Assembly (NCBI GenBank): GCA_022820725.1
Contig: JAJEFA010000011.1
Coordinates: forward strand, 158,367 to 222,366
Length of the DNA: 64,000 bases
Source: Candidatus Binatia bacterium
GTDB lineage: Bacteria; Desulfobacterota; Binatia; Bin18
Direction: 5' to 3'
In this document: piece by piece, positions 32,363 to 40,791 of the stretch
How the letters are laid out: each line of letters starts with the position of its first letter
How positions within the stretch are numbered: position 1 is the first letter of the stretch
Notes under the pieces: model-generated
Told to the model about the DNA's origin: nothing
What the model saw: only the letters and a program-made list of their open reading frames with translations
Database searches by the model: none
Position numbers and translations under genes: made by a program

Positions 32363-33529
32363 TCAGCTCCTCAGCAGGTTGGCGGCTATGGTTTTGAGTT
32401 GCATATTCGAGGTGCCCTCATAAATTTTGCCGATCTTGGCGTCCCGGTAGAACTTCTCGGCCGGATAGTCCTTGGTAAAGCCCACACCGCCGAAAATCTC
32501 CAGAGCGCGCGAGGCCACCCGTTCCCCGACCTGGGAGCAAAAGAATTTGGTCATGGCCGCGGAATGGGCAAACGGTTGTCCGCTCTCTTTGAGGCGGGCC
32601 GTGTTATACACCATCAGCCGGGCGGCTTCGATCTCAGTCGCCAACTCGGCCAACTCGAATTGAATGGCCTGAAAATCCGCGATCGCCCGCCCAAACTGTG
32701 ATCGTTCCCTGGCATAGTCCAGCGCGCACTCGAAGGCTCCCTGAGCCAGACCGGTCATTTGCGCTCCGATCCCGATCCGGCCCTCGTTCAGGGTCTCAAT
32801 CGCGACCTTATAGCCCTGACCGATCTCTGCCACGACCTGGCTGCGCGGCACCCGGACGTCTTCGAGGATCAGCTCACAGGTCGAGCTGGCGCGGATGCCT
32901 AGCTTGTCTTCTTTTTTCCCGACGCTGAAACCCGGCATATCGCGTTCGACCATGAAGGCGGTTACGCCCTTATAACCCTTGTCCGGATCGGCATTGGCAA
33001 AGAGCAGATACACCCCGGCTTCGGCACCGTTGGTGGTCCACATCTTCTGACCGTTCAGCACAAAGGTGTCACCATCCGGCCGGGCGCGGGTCTGCATGGC
33101 AAAGGCGTCGCTCCCGGAACCAGCCTCGGACAAGGAATAAGCCCCCACCGTGTCCGTGGCCAGACGGGGAAAAAACTGGGCTTTCTGCTCAGAGTTGAGC
33201 CAGCGTACGAGGGCGTTATTGACCAGCGTGTTTTGGACATCCACACAGGTGGCGACCGCCGGATCGACCCGCGCAAACTCCTCAATGGCCAGAATGGACA
33301 TAAAGAAACTGGAGCCGGCACCCCCATAGCTGGCCGGAATTTCGATGCCCATCACCCCCAGATCAAAGAGTTGGCGAATCAGCTCCTGGGGGATCTTGGC
33401 CGCGTGGTCCATCTCCATGACGTGGGGTTTGACCTGTTCCTCGGCAAACTCCCGCACCATAGTCCGAAAGAGTTCCTCTTCCTCACTCAGCGTCACCAGA
33501 GGCAGATGTGTTGCGTGATCCATAGACAT
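32363..33529 (-). CDS. Acyl-CoA dehydrogenase
   Basis: 388 residues, the standard medium/short-chain FAD-dependent dehydrogenase. Seen: GVMGIEIPASYGGAGSSFF, YSLSEAGSGSDAFAMQT, KMWTTNGAEAGVYLLFA, and the C-terminal KIYEGTSNMQLKTIA with the catalytic-base glutamate position typical of butyryl-CoA-type enzymes. It oxidises an acyl-CoA to the enoyl-CoA. ATG 33529 fits AAAGGGGAAAG just upstream; ATG 33523 is the alternative. It leads an operon with the MBL hydrolase. A strong inverted repeat lies upstream at 33548-33601. Confidence 0.92.
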   Translation of the reverse strand: MSMDHATHLPLVTLSEEEELFRTMVREFAEEQVKPHVMEMDHAAKIPQELIRQLFDLGVMGIEIPASYGGAGSSFFMSILAIEEFARVDPAVATCVDVQNTLVNNALVRWLNSEQKAQFFPRLATDTVGAYSLSEAGSGSDAFAMQTRARPDGDTFVLNGQKMWTTNGAEAGVYLLFANADPDKGYKGVTAFMVERDMPGFSVGKKEDKLGIRASSTCELILEDVRVPRSQVVAEIGQGYKVAIETLNEGRIGIGAQMTGLAQGAFECALDYARERSQFGRAIADFQAIQFELAELATEIEAARLMVYNTARLKESGQPFAHSAAMTKFFCSQVGERVASRALEIFGGVGFTKDYPAEKFYRDAKIGKIYEGTSNMQLKTIAANLLRS

Positions 33530-33547
33530 CTTTCCCCTTTTGTCTGG

Positions 33548-33601
33548 AAAGAGGAAACGTGTCCTCCAACCAGACACGACTGCTGGACACGTTTCCTCTT
33601 T
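33548..33601. repeat. 17-base perfect inverted repeat in a divergent promoter region
   Basis: AAAGAGGAAACGTGTCC (33548-33564) and its exact reverse complement (33585-33601) around a 20-base loop. A second pairing, TGTCTGG (33541-33547) with CCAGACA in the loop, is also possible. It lies between the acyl-CoA dehydrogenase and phosphoesterase starts. Operator, terminator-like leader or structured RNA are all possible. Confidence 0.75.
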
Positions 33602-33688
33602 TGGATAGCATCATTGTTGGCACGTTGCTTCTCGGATGTCCAGCCGGTATATCATCACGAGAAAACGCTCGCGGACAGTTTTCTTGGT

Positions 33689-34258
33689 ATGAAAATCGGA
33701 CTCATCGCGGACTCGCATATCCCAGAGGCCATGCCCGAACTTCCGAGCCAGGTGCGGACGGTGTTCGCCGGGGTTGACCTGATTGTCCATGCCGGCGACC
33801 TGCACTGTCTTGCCGTACTGGACTGGCTCGAAGAAATCGCGCCGGTGGTGGCGTGTCGGGGTAATGGCGACGAAGGCTCGGGCGGTCGCGCGGTTGTCCC
33901 GGAAGATCCCCGGCTGCACGAGGCCGTTGTAACGCAGTGCGCGGGCTACACGCTGGGACTGGTGCACGATGTATTGGATCCGAACGAATATCCGCACTGG
34001 CCGATTGAGCGGACAATGGAGCAGGCTTTTGGCCAGCGGACCAACATTATTGTCTGCGGCCATACCCATGTCGAGCGTATCCAGCGCTACGCCGATGTCC
34101 TGGTCATCAATCCCGGCAGTCCGACCTATCCGCACAATTACGCGGCTCAACCGGGCACGGTCGGTATGTTGACCCTGGAAGAAGGCCGTGGCGGGGCGGT
34201 TGAGATCTACGATCTCAAGACGCTTGCCATGCTGCCGGAGTTTTCGACGACATTCTGA
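33689..34258 (+). CDS. YfcE/MJ0936-type metallophosphoesterase
   Basis: 189 residues. The two-metal phosphoesterase ligands are all present: GLIADSHIPE (D-x-H), VHAGDLH (GD), ACRGNGDEG (GNxD) and VCGHTHVERI (GHTH), then INPGSPTYPHN. The small size matches YfcE/MJ0936 phosphodiesterases, active on simple phosphodiesters in vitro; the physiological substrate is unclear. The frame is open far upstream, but ATG 33689 is the family start. Ends 16 bases from the moaA stop (convergent). Confidence 0.9.
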   Translation: MKIGLIADSHIPEAMPELPSQVRTVFAGVDLIVHAGDLHCLAVLDWLEEIAPVVACRGNGDEGSGGRAVVPEDPRLHEAVVTQCAGYTLGLVHDVLDPNEYPHWPIERTMEQAFGQRTNIIVCGHTHVERIQRYADVLVINPGSPTYPHNYAAQPGTVGMLTLEEGRGGAVEIYDLKTLAMLPEFSTTF

Positions 34259-34274
34259 CTCGAGGAGTGTGACC

Positions 34275-35288
34275 TTAGCCGCCCAGACTGATCATCTCGA
34301 TCTTTTTATGCTCTTTGGGGTCGTAGCCGGCTCCAGAGCGCAGGGCGGCCAGGCGTTCTTCCGAGTAGCGGTCCGTCCGTTGGAGCCAGACCTGTTGCAG
34401 CACGTCAAGCAGCCTGTCATCGCTGGCTCCACCACGCAGCAGAACCTTGAGGTTATGGCCAGTGTTAGCAAAAAGACAGGTCACGAGTCTGCCATCCGCG
34501 GTGAGCCGCGCACGCGTACAGGACGCACAGAACGGCTCGGTGACTGAGGCGATCACCCCGATATCACCGCTGCCATCGACGCATTGATAATCCACCGACG
34601 GTGCACTGCCGCCTTTCCGGCCGATTTCCCGCAGGGAAAAGCGCGTGTTGATAATGTCCAGGATTTCCTGCTTGGGCACGATGGTGTCCGACTGCCAGTG
34701 GTTGGCATTGCCCACATCCATGAACTCAATGAAACGGATGGCAAAGTCATGCTCAAGCGAGAACGTCACCAGATCGATAATCTCGTCGTCATTTACACCG
34801 CGTTCGATGACCGCGTTAAGCTTAATCGGCGAGAACCCGTGCTCCTTGGCCACAAACAGGCCGTGCAGAACTTTCTGTAAATCGCCGCGCTTGGTGATGC
34901 GTCGAAAACGGTCGGGTTTCAGGCTGTCGAGGCTGACGTTCAGCCGGCGTAAGCCGGCCGCTTTCAGGACCTGGGCTTTTTCCGCCAGGGTTGAGCCGTT
35001 CGTGGTGAGGCAGAGGTCACGCAGACCGTCGAGGTCGGACAGGCTTTTGACGAGTTGCTCAAGGTCTCGCCGGGCCAAGGGCTCACCCCCGGTCAAACGA
35101 ATTTTTTCAACTCCGAGCTGAATAAACAGACGGGCCAGCCGGGTGATTTCCTCAAACGTCAGCACCTCACTTTTATCCAGCCAGTCGTAGTCGTCCAGCG
35201 GCATGCAATAGGTGCAGCGAAAATTGCACCGGTCGGTGACGGAAATGCGCAGGTCCTTGACCGGGCGTTGTAGGGTATCGAGCAGCAT
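34275..35288 (-). CDS. moaA: GTP 3',8-cyclase (molybdenum cofactor synthesis)
   Basis: 337 residues. Radical-SAM motif TDRCNFRCTYCMP (C-x3-C-x2-C) near residues 20-30, RLTGGEPLARRD, the C-terminal [4Fe-4S] cysteines in FCASCTRARL and TCLF, and a terminal Gly-Gly needed for activity. It makes 3',8-cyclo-7,8-dihydro-GTP, the first step of Moco synthesis. AAGGAGA precedes ATG 35288 and a good promoter lies 22 bases further up. No other moa gene is in the window. Confidence 0.94.
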   Translation of the reverse strand: MLLDTLQRPVKDLRISVTDRCNFRCTYCMPLDDYDWLDKSEVLTFEEITRLARLFIQLGVEKIRLTGGEPLARRDLEQLVKSLSDLDGLRDLCLTTNGSTLAEKAQVLKAAGLRRLNVSLDSLKPDRFRRITKRGDLQKVLHGLFVAKEHGFSPIKLNAVIERGVNDDEIIDLVTFSLEHDFAIRFIEFMDVGNANHWQSDTIVPKQEILDIINTRFSLREIGRKGGSAPSVDYQCVDGSGDIGVIASVTEPFCASCTRARLTADGRLVTCLFANTGHNLKVLLRGGASDDRLLDVLQQVWLQRTDRYSEERLAALRSGAGYDPKEHKKIEMISLGG

Positions 35289-35309
35289 GCAGTCTCCTTA
35301 AGGCTGCCT

Positions 35310-35337
35310 ATTATAATGATTTTGGCTCGCGAGCCAA
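35310..35337 (-). promoter_or_regulatory. Predicted sigma70 promoter of moaA
   Basis: On the reverse strand TTGGCT (-35, 35337-35332), 16-base spacer, TATAAT (-10, 35315-35310). Predicted transcription start about 35303, giving a ~15-base leader with the AAGGAGA ribosome site. Confidence 0.6.
35322..35337. promoter_or_regulatory. 16-base perfect palindrome over the moaA -35 region
   Basis: TTGGCTCGCGAGCCAA reads the same on both strands and covers the -35 element of the moaA promoter in the moaA/SDR divergent gap. A repressor or activator binding site is likely; the regulator is unknown. Confidence 0.6.
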
Positions 35338-35429
35338 GGTATACCTGTCGAAGTCCTACGAGCATACGCGTTGCTGATATCCGTCAGTGTCGGCTAAGAT
35401 AGCCCGGCTTTTCAGCGGAGGAGGAATGC

Positions 35430-36191
35430 ATGCGTATCAAAGATAAGGTCGCGCTGGTGACTGGCGGCAGTCGAGGGATAGGCCGGGCAATTTGTTTGCG
35501 TCTGGCCGAGGAGGGCGCCAAAGTCGCCATTGCCGACATTCTGGAAGATGAAGCCCGGCAAACAGCCGACGATATTCTGGCCGCAGGCAGGCAGGCTCAG
35601 GTGGTCAGGACCGATGTGACTCAGCTCGATCAGGTCCAGGCCTGCGTGAAACAGGTGACGGATAGCTGGGGACCGATTGACGTGCTGGTGAATAATGCCG
35701 GTTGGGACAAGATAGAGCCTTTTCTCCAGAGTGCGCCCGAGACCTGGGAGAAGGTGATTGCGATCAATCTGCGTGGCCCGATTAATTTTTGCCATACGGT
35801 GGCGGCGCAGATGGCCGAGCGCGGCCAGGGCAGGATTATTTCGATCAGCTCGGACGCTGGCCGGGTCGGCTCGACCGGAGAGGCGGTCTATTCTGCCTGC
35901 AAGGCTGGGATTATCGGCTTTTCCAAAACGCTGGCACGTGAACTGGCGCGCGCGAAGATCACTGTCAACGTGGTCTGTCCCGGTCCCACGGATACGGCGC
36001 TGCTCCAGCAGGTTTCATCAGGAGAAAAGGGGGCCAAAATTATCAGCGCCATGACCCGTGCGGTCCCGTTTCGGCGTTTGGGTCAGCCCGAAGAAATTGC
36101 CAACGCCGTCGCGTTTTTTGCCTCGCCGGACGCGGACTTTGTCACCGGTCAGGTCCTGTCCGTCAGCGGTGGGCTGACCATGGCCGGCTAG
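35430..36191 (+). CDS. SDR family oxidoreductase (FabG-like)
   Basis: 253 residues of classical SDR. Cofactor motif TGGSRGIGRAI, NNAGWD, catalytic serine in ISSDAGRVGS, YSACKAG (Y-x3-K), and C-terminal VSGGLTMAG. The sequence resembles 2-hydroxycyclohexanecarboxyl-CoA or 3-oxoacyl dehydrogenases, but substrate is not fixed. AGGAGGAAT precedes ATG 35430. The next SDR starts 19 bases after the stop, so both are cotranscribed, perhaps as successive steps of one pathway. Confidence 0.88.
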   Translation: MRIKDKVALVTGGSRGIGRAICLRLAEEGAKVAIADILEDEARQTADDILAAGRQAQVVRTDVTQLDQVQACVKQVTDSWGPIDVLVNNAGWDKIEPFLQSAPETWEKVIAINLRGPINFCHTVAAQMAERGQGRIISISSDAGRVGSTGEAVYSACKAGIIGFSKTLARELARAKITVNVVCPGPTDTALLQQVSSGEKGAKIISAMTRAVPFRRLGQPEEIANAVAFFASPDADFVTGQVLSVSGGLTMAG

Positions 36192-36210
36192 GACCGAAAG
36201 GAATACGTGC

Positions 36211-36996
36211 GTGCGTTTCGCAGACAAAGTAGCCCTTATTACTGGCTCCTCGCGAGGCATCGGCCGGGCGATTGCCCTGCGGCTGGCGTCCGAGGGGGCA
36301 AGGGTCGGCGTGAATTACCGCCGGAATACGGCCGAAGCGGAAGCAGTTGCCGCCGAGATCGCACAGCGGGGCTCCGAGGCGCTGCTGCTCCAGGCCGATC
36401 TGAGTGACGCCGAGGCGGTTCGGGCGATGTTCCGGCAGGTGCGGGAGGCGTTCGGCTATCTGGATATCTTGATCGCCAATGCCGCAGCCACCGCCTTTCG
36501 GCCGCTGCTACGCCAAGGCGAGCACAATGTGACACGGACCTTTGATCTGACCATTACCGGCACTCTGGTTGCCGTGCAGGAAGCGGTGCCCCTGATGGTC
36601 GGCCGTCGGGGAAAGATCGTCACCATATCCGGTATCGATTCCTTACGTATGCTGGCCGGCCACGGCTTGCTGGGCGCGGCCAAGGCTGCCCTGGAAAATA
36701 TGACAATGTATCTGGCGCACGAACTCGGCCCGCACGGGATTGCCGTCAACGGCATTAACCCCGGCCTGATTCAGACCGACTCGGCTCAAATGTACGCGGG
36801 TGGGGAGGCTGCCTACGCGCAGTACGAACGCGATGTCATTCCTCAGACACCGGCCGGCCGGACGGGCCGACCGGAAGATATTGCCGCAGTGGCCGCTTTT
36901 CTCTGCTCTGAGGATGCCGATTTTATTCGCGGCCAGACTCTGCTCGTGGATGGCGGGTTGCTGTCATCGTCTATTGCGAGTCGGGAGCGTGAGTAG
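36211..36996 (+). CDS. SDR family oxidoreductase, enoyl-reductase-like active site
   Basis: 261 residues. Cofactor motif TGSSRGIGRAI and a following NYRRN (likely NADPH). NAAATAFRPL replaces the usual NNAG. The active-site part reads ISGIDSLRMLAGHGLLGAAK: the tyrosine of Y-x3-K appears replaced in G-H-G-L-L-G-A-A-K, so the catalytic Tyr is not at its usual place. Similar variants occur in FabL-like enoyl reductases. GTG 36211 has GAAAGGA upstream. Cotranscribed with the SDR at 35430. Reaction unknown. Confidence 0.82.
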   Translation: MRFADKVALITGSSRGIGRAIALRLASEGARVGVNYRRNTAEAEAVAAEIAQRGSEALLLQADLSDAEAVRAMFRQVREAFGYLDILIANAAATAFRPLLRQGEHNVTRTFDLTITGTLVAVQEAVPLMVGRRGKIVTISGIDSLRMLAGHGLLGAAKAALENMTMYLAHELGPHGIAVNGINPGLIQTDSAQMYAGGEAAYAQYERDVIPQTPAGRTGRPEDIAAVAAFLCSEDADFIRGQTLLVDGGLLSSSIASRERE

Positions 36997-37134
36997 GCGC
37001 TTTGGAGGAGACCTCCTGACAGAGAGACCGGGGGGCAGGGCATCTGCTCAACCTCTGTTGTCAGGCTGCCGGCTTTGGTATGCTACAAGCCTCGCACGAG
37101 TGATACGTATGGAGTGATATAGGAGGGATGTCCG

Positions 37135-37674
37135 ATGGCCGAACACGTCAAGGTCAAAATCAAACCACTCACCGCCGAAGCCTTTGCGCCGTACGGGAAA
37201 GTCCTGGAACAGAAAAAGCTGATCTATCCCGAGGTCGAAGAGGGCCGGGTGGCCATGGAAATGCTGTCGTTTCAGTACCGGCCCAACGCCAGAATCATGG
37301 ATCAGATGGCCATCCATTTTTCCTACAACCAGACCTTTATTCCCGTGCAGGGCTCTTTGATTCTGGTCGTCGCCCCGCCTCCCGACAACCGTGAGGGAGG
37401 CCCTGAGGAATATGCGTTCGATTATGACAACGTGGCAGCCTTTAATGTCGATCCCGGTCAGGCGGCCTTTATCTATAAAGGCACCTGGCACAACGCGCTG
37501 ACCCTGGGCCAAGAGTGCTCTTTCATTAATGTGACCCGCAAGAACAAGGGCGAAGGCATCAGCCCCGCCGGCGAGATGGAAGGCAAGATCGAGCAGGCCC
37601 ACGCCGTGCGCTCGTATGTCGAATTCGTGGACATGAAGAAGCGGGACGGGCGGGTGATTGAACTCGAAGTCTGA
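37135..37674 (+). CDS. Ureidoglycolate lyase-like (AllA family) cupin protein
   Basis: 179 residues. KPLTAEAFAPYGKVLEQ at the N-terminus, RPNARIMDQMAIHFSYNQTF, FIPVQGSLILVVAPP and FIYKGTWHNAL mark the AllA/ureidoglycolate hydrolase cupin family, where His and acidic residues shape the active site. True AllA cleaves ureidoglycolate to glyoxylate and urea. Here the neighbours (amidohydrolase, Rieske alpha/beta) point to another small-molecule path, so a related lyase or isomerase role is possible. TAGGAGGG precedes ATG 37135. First gene of an operon running to 40576. Confidence 0.75.
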   Translation: MAEHVKVKIKPLTAEAFAPYGKVLEQKKLIYPEVEEGRVAMEMLSFQYRPNARIMDQMAIHFSYNQTFIPVQGSLILVVAPPPDNREGGPEEYAFDYDNVAAFNVDPGQAAFIYKGTWHNALTLGQECSFINVTRKNKGEGISPAGEMEGKIEQAHAVRSYVEFVDMKKRDGRVIELEV

Positions 37675-37685
37675 GGAGGGGGACC

Positions 37686-38801
37686 GTGACGTATAAGATC
37701 ATCTCTGCTGACTCCCATATGTGCGAGCCGCCGACGCTGTGGGTGGACCGTATAGAGAAACGGTTTCGCGACCAGGCTCCCAGGGTGGTCAAAAACCCCG
37801 GCGATAAGAAAGGCCACTTCTTTATGTGTGAAGACCTGCCGCCGCTCCGTCTCTCCGGGGCGTTTGCTGCTGGTCAGACGTTTAATAAAGACTTTATGGA
37901 AGCCGGACCCGAAGACGCCCTGCCCGGTGGCTGGGACCCGGCGGCCCGGCTGAAAGACATGGAGTTGGACGGGATTCAGGCCGAAGTCCTGTATACCACC
38001 TGCGCCTTTGTCCTGTTCTGGCTGGAAGACGCCGCGCTGCAACACGCCTGCTTTCGGGTCTATAACGACTGGCTGGCCGAGTTTTGCAGTTATGATCCCA
38101 AGAAGTTCGCCGGTCTGGGATTGATCTCCTTGTTTGATATCGAGCAGGGCTGTGCCGAGCTTGAGCGATGTAAAAAAATGGGTCTCAAGGGGGCCATGAT
38201 CTGGGCCTCGCCGCCCGATGACCAGCCCTACGGCTCGGCGGCCTATGAGCGCTTCTGGGCAACGGCCCAAGAGCTTGAGATGCCCCTGTCGCTGCATCTG
38301 GCGACCGGACGCAGTAAGGACAGCCAACAGGACGAGTCGGATATTGCCGAACTGTATGTGCGCATGATTATTCGGCCCAGTGAGATGCAGCACTCCTTCT
38401 TGCGGTTGGTCTTTACTGGAGTACTGGAGCGTTTCCCCCATCTCAAGTTTGTCTCCGCCGAAGGCGATATCGCCTGGGTGCCGCACCTATTGGAGCGCGC
38501 GGATAAATACCATCGGCGATTTAAGGAAGGCTATGGGGTGAAGCTGTCGCTCAAACCGAGCGAGTACTTCCAGCGCCAGATGTATGCCACTTTTATCGAT
38601 GACCCCATGGGACTCAAAACCTATCACTTGGCCGGCGGGGCGGACAACTTCATGTGGTCCACCGATTATCCGCATCAGGCCTCAACCTTTCCGCACACTC
38701 AGGAAACGCTGGAGCGCGCCTTTCAGGATGTGCCGGAAGCAGATAAACAGAAAATTACGCGCGATAATGCGTCGAAGTTATACGGATTGCCAGTGGAGTA
38801 A
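37686..38801 (+). CDS. Amidohydrolase-2 family (ACMSD-like) hydrolase/decarboxylase
   Basis: 371 residues. Starts with ISADSHMCEPPTLW; the first metal motif is S-x-D-S-H rather than H-x-H, common in this branch. FKYVSAEGD-type segment here reads LKFVSAEGDIAWVPHLLERA, then FMWSTDYPHQASTFPHT holds the late metal-binding Asp. The amidohydrolase-2 branch includes ACMSD and resorcylate-type decarboxylases and related C-C hydrolases. GTG 37686 with GAGGAGGGGG upstream. It lies 11 bases after the AllA-like gene and 5 before the Rieske alpha gene, so it likely handles a substrate or product of the oxygenase. Confidence 0.86.
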   Translation: MTYKIISADSHMCEPPTLWVDRIEKRFRDQAPRVVKNPGDKKGHFFMCEDLPPLRLSGAFAAGQTFNKDFMEAGPEDALPGGWDPAARLKDMELDGIQAEVLYTTCAFVLFWLEDAALQHACFRVYNDWLAEFCSYDPKKFAGLGLISLFDIEQGCAELERCKKMGLKGAMIWASPPDDQPYGSAAYERFWATAQELEMPLSLHLATGRSKDSQQDESDIAELYVRMIIRPSEMQHSFLRLVFTGVLERFPHLKFVSAEGDIAWVPHLLERADKYHRRFKEGYGVKLSLKPSEYFQRQMYATFIDDPMGLKTYHLAGGADNFMWSTDYPHQASTFPHTQETLERAFQDVPEADKQKITRDNASKLYGLPVE

Positions 38802-38806
38802 GGCAT

Positions 38807-40063
38807 ATGCAGACACAACACAACGGAAACGGTAGCAATGGCACTTCTCTTTCCTGGCCGGCAGAAGGCGGCGCGCGGGTGCCCTATCAGGTCTTTTATG
38901 ACCCCGACATTTATGCCCAAGAGCAGGACAAACTCTTTCGTGGCCCCATCTGGAATTATGTGGCGCTCGAAGCCGAAGTGGCGCAGCCGGGTGATTTCAA
39001 GGCCACCTTTATCGGCGATACGCCCGTTGTGGTCACACGCGACAAAGAGGGCAGGCTCAACGCCTTCGTGAATCGTTGCGCGCATCGCGGTGCCATGGTC
39101 TGCCGGGAACTGAGCGGTAACCGCCCGACCCATACCTGCATCTACCATCAGTGGAGCTATGATCTCAAAGGCAATCTGACCGGGGTGCCGTTCAAGAAAG
39201 GGATCGGGGGCGTGGGTGGCTATGGCGAGGATTTTGAGCGGGCCAAACACTCGCTCCAAAAACTCCGCGTTGCCGCCTATCGCGGTCTGATCTTTGCCTC
39301 GTTCAGCCCGGACGTTGAACCCTTGGAGGACTATCTCAGCCCGCCCATGCGGGAGTGGCTGGACCGTCTTTTTCATCGTCCCATCCAGGTTCTGGGCCAC
39401 ACCCGCCAGTGGGTGAACGCCAACTGGAAGCTGTATTTTGAAAACGTCAAGGACCCGTACCACGCCAGCCTGCTGCATATGTTCCACGCCACGTTTGGCC
39501 TGTACCGTTCGTCGCAACAGGGCGGTGTCATCATGGACACTCACTCGCGCCACGACGTGCTTCACGCCAAGCCGCAGGCCGAGGAAGACCTCTCGACGTA
39601 TGAATCCGGGCTGCACAGTTATCAAAAGGGCTATCAGCTTGCCGACCCGTCCGTGCTCAAAGGACGGCCCGAGTTTGAGGGCCTCTTTATCCAGACCATC
39701 TTCCCCTGTCTGATTGTTCAGCAGATTGCCAATACGCTGGCCGTCAGGCAGGTTCTGCCCAAGGCGCCGGATCGCTTTGAGCTGATCTTCACCTATTTCG
39801 GCTACGAGGACGACGACGAGGAAATGCGTGAGATTCGGCTGAAACAGGCCAACCTGGTTGGTCCGGCCGGCCTGATTTCCATGGAAGACGGCTATGCGGC
39901 CGAGATTGTCCAGCAATCGGTGACGGGCGACCACAGCGCGACGTCCTTTGTTGAAATGGGGGGAACCGAGGTCGCCAACGAACAGAGCCTGATTACGGAA
40001 ACCGCCATCCGCGGGTTTTGGGGCTATTATCGCGACACCATGGGCTTTCACGCCGGCGCGTAA
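38807..40063 (+). CDS. Aromatic-ring-hydroxylating dioxygenase, Rieske alpha subunit
   Basis: 418 residues. The Rieske cluster is FVNRCAHRGAMVC (C-x-H) and HTCIYHQWSYDLKG (C-x2-H). The mononuclear iron site is in YFENVKDPYHASLLHMFH. The sequence looks closest to anthranilate/salicylate-type oxygenase alpha subunits. It should insert O2 into an aromatic acid, with the beta subunit encoded next (40082) and a reductase supplied from elsewhere, as none is in the operon. The start has GGCAT only, but coupling to the previous stop (5 bases) is likely. Substrate unknown. Confidence 0.9.
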   Translation: MQTQHNGNGSNGTSLSWPAEGGARVPYQVFYDPDIYAQEQDKLFRGPIWNYVALEAEVAQPGDFKATFIGDTPVVVTRDKEGRLNAFVNRCAHRGAMVCRELSGNRPTHTCIYHQWSYDLKGNLTGVPFKKGIGGVGGYGEDFERAKHSLQKLRVAAYRGLIFASFSPDVEPLEDYLSPPMREWLDRLFHRPIQVLGHTRQWVNANWKLYFENVKDPYHASLLHMFHATFGLYRSSQQGGVIMDTHSRHDVLHAKPQAEEDLSTYESGLHSYQKGYQLADPSVLKGRPEFEGLFIQTIFPCLIVQQIANTLAVRQVLPKAPDRFELIFTYFGYEDDDEEMREIRLKQANLVGPAGLISMEDGYAAEIVQQSVTGDHSATSFVEMGGTEVANEQSLITETAIRGFWGYYRDTMGFHAGA

Positions 40064-40081
40064 GCGGGAAGGGTGACGGCT

Positions 40082-40576
40082 ATGAGTGGCATGAGCGCTA
40101 TTGAAACCCGTTTTGCGGTCGAAGACCTGCTGCACGCCTATGTGGCCTGTCTGGATAATGACGAACTCGAAGACTGGCCGAACTTTTTTGTCGAAGACTG
40201 CCTGTATCAGATCATCCCCCATGAGAACGTGTCGCAGGATTTGCCCATCTCGCTGATCTATTGTGACAGCCGCGGGATGTTGCAGGACCGGGTGACCGCC
40301 TACCGCAAGGCCAATTACTATGCGCCCCATCTGTACCGCCACGTGGTCAGCGGGGTGCGGATCATCGGTGAGGACAACGGCGTGATTGAGGCCCGGGCCA
40401 ACTACGTGGTGCTCCAGACCCACCTCGACCCGGTCGATTACGGCAGCACCGAGGTGTATAGCGCCGGCGAGTATCGAGACAAAGTGATCATCAACGACGG
40501 GGTTGCCAAGCTGAAAGAGAAAATCGTGGTGGTTGACACCAGTCGGATTTCGTCGCTGCTGGCGACGCCGCTGTAA
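40082..40576 (+). CDS. Aromatic-ring-hydroxylating dioxygenase beta subunit (SnoaL-like)
   Basis: 164 residues with the cone-shaped SnoaL/NTF2-like fold typical of beta subunits: VEDLLHAYVACLDNDELEDW, FFVEDCLYQIIPHEN, YCDSRGMLQDRVTAYRKANY, and YSAGEYRDKVIINDG. The subunit is structural and pairs with the alpha chain at 38807. ATG 40082 is preferred over GTG 40073 because GGGAAGGG is well spaced from it. Last gene of the 37135-40576 operon. Confidence is high because of both fold pattern and position. Confidence 0.88.
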   Translation: MSGMSAIETRFAVEDLLHAYVACLDNDELEDWPNFFVEDCLYQIIPHENVSQDLPISLIYCDSRGMLQDRVTAYRKANYYAPHLYRHVVSGVRIIGEDNGVIEARANYVVLQTHLDPVDYGSTEVYSAGEYRDKVIINDGVAKLKEKIVVVDTSRISSLLATPL

Positions 40577-40590
40577 CGGTTCTGTCGCAC

Positions 40591-40791
40591 ATGAAAAAAA
40601 CGGTTCAGAAATTTCACAGCTTCGAGGCGGCGGACGAAGCCGAATACGCGTATTACCAATCCCTGTCCGGTGACGAGAAGCTCCAGATGTTGCTTGAGCT
40701 CGTCATGCCCGAGAACCCCAATGAGGCAATTATCGAGCGATCTGCGCGAGTTCATCCGCTTAACTCAACACGAAGAATGTTAAGTATGTAA
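40591..40791 (+). CDS. Small protein paired with a nucleotidyltransferase relic; frameshifted C-terminus
   Basis: 66 residues, charged and helical (SFEAADEAEYAYYQSLSGDE, KLQMLLELVMPENPNEAIIE). Small genes of this type commonly precede DUF6036-type nucleotidyltransferase genes, suggesting a toxin-antitoxin-like pair. The frame ends RVHPLNSTRRMLSM. Without one A at 40762-40763 it would instead end RVHPLTQHEEC with its stop in the overlap, so the present C-terminus may be altered by the same insertion that breaks the downstream gene. No clear ribosome site. Function unknown. Confidence 0.55.
   Translation: MKKTVQKFHSFEAADEAEYAYYQSLSGDEKLQMLLELVMPENPNEAIIERSARVHPLNSTRRMLSM

Noticed and set aside
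35289..35429. Moco riboswitch upstream of moaA
   Set aside because: The moaA leader predicted from the promoter is only about 15 bases, too short for the structured RNA.
38723..40423. Long reverse-strand open frame (566 codons) opposite the Rieske alpha/beta genes
   Set aside because: It is antisense to two strongly supported genes, has no ribosome site and shows His/Arg/Gly-rich composition typical of frames opposite GC-rich genes.
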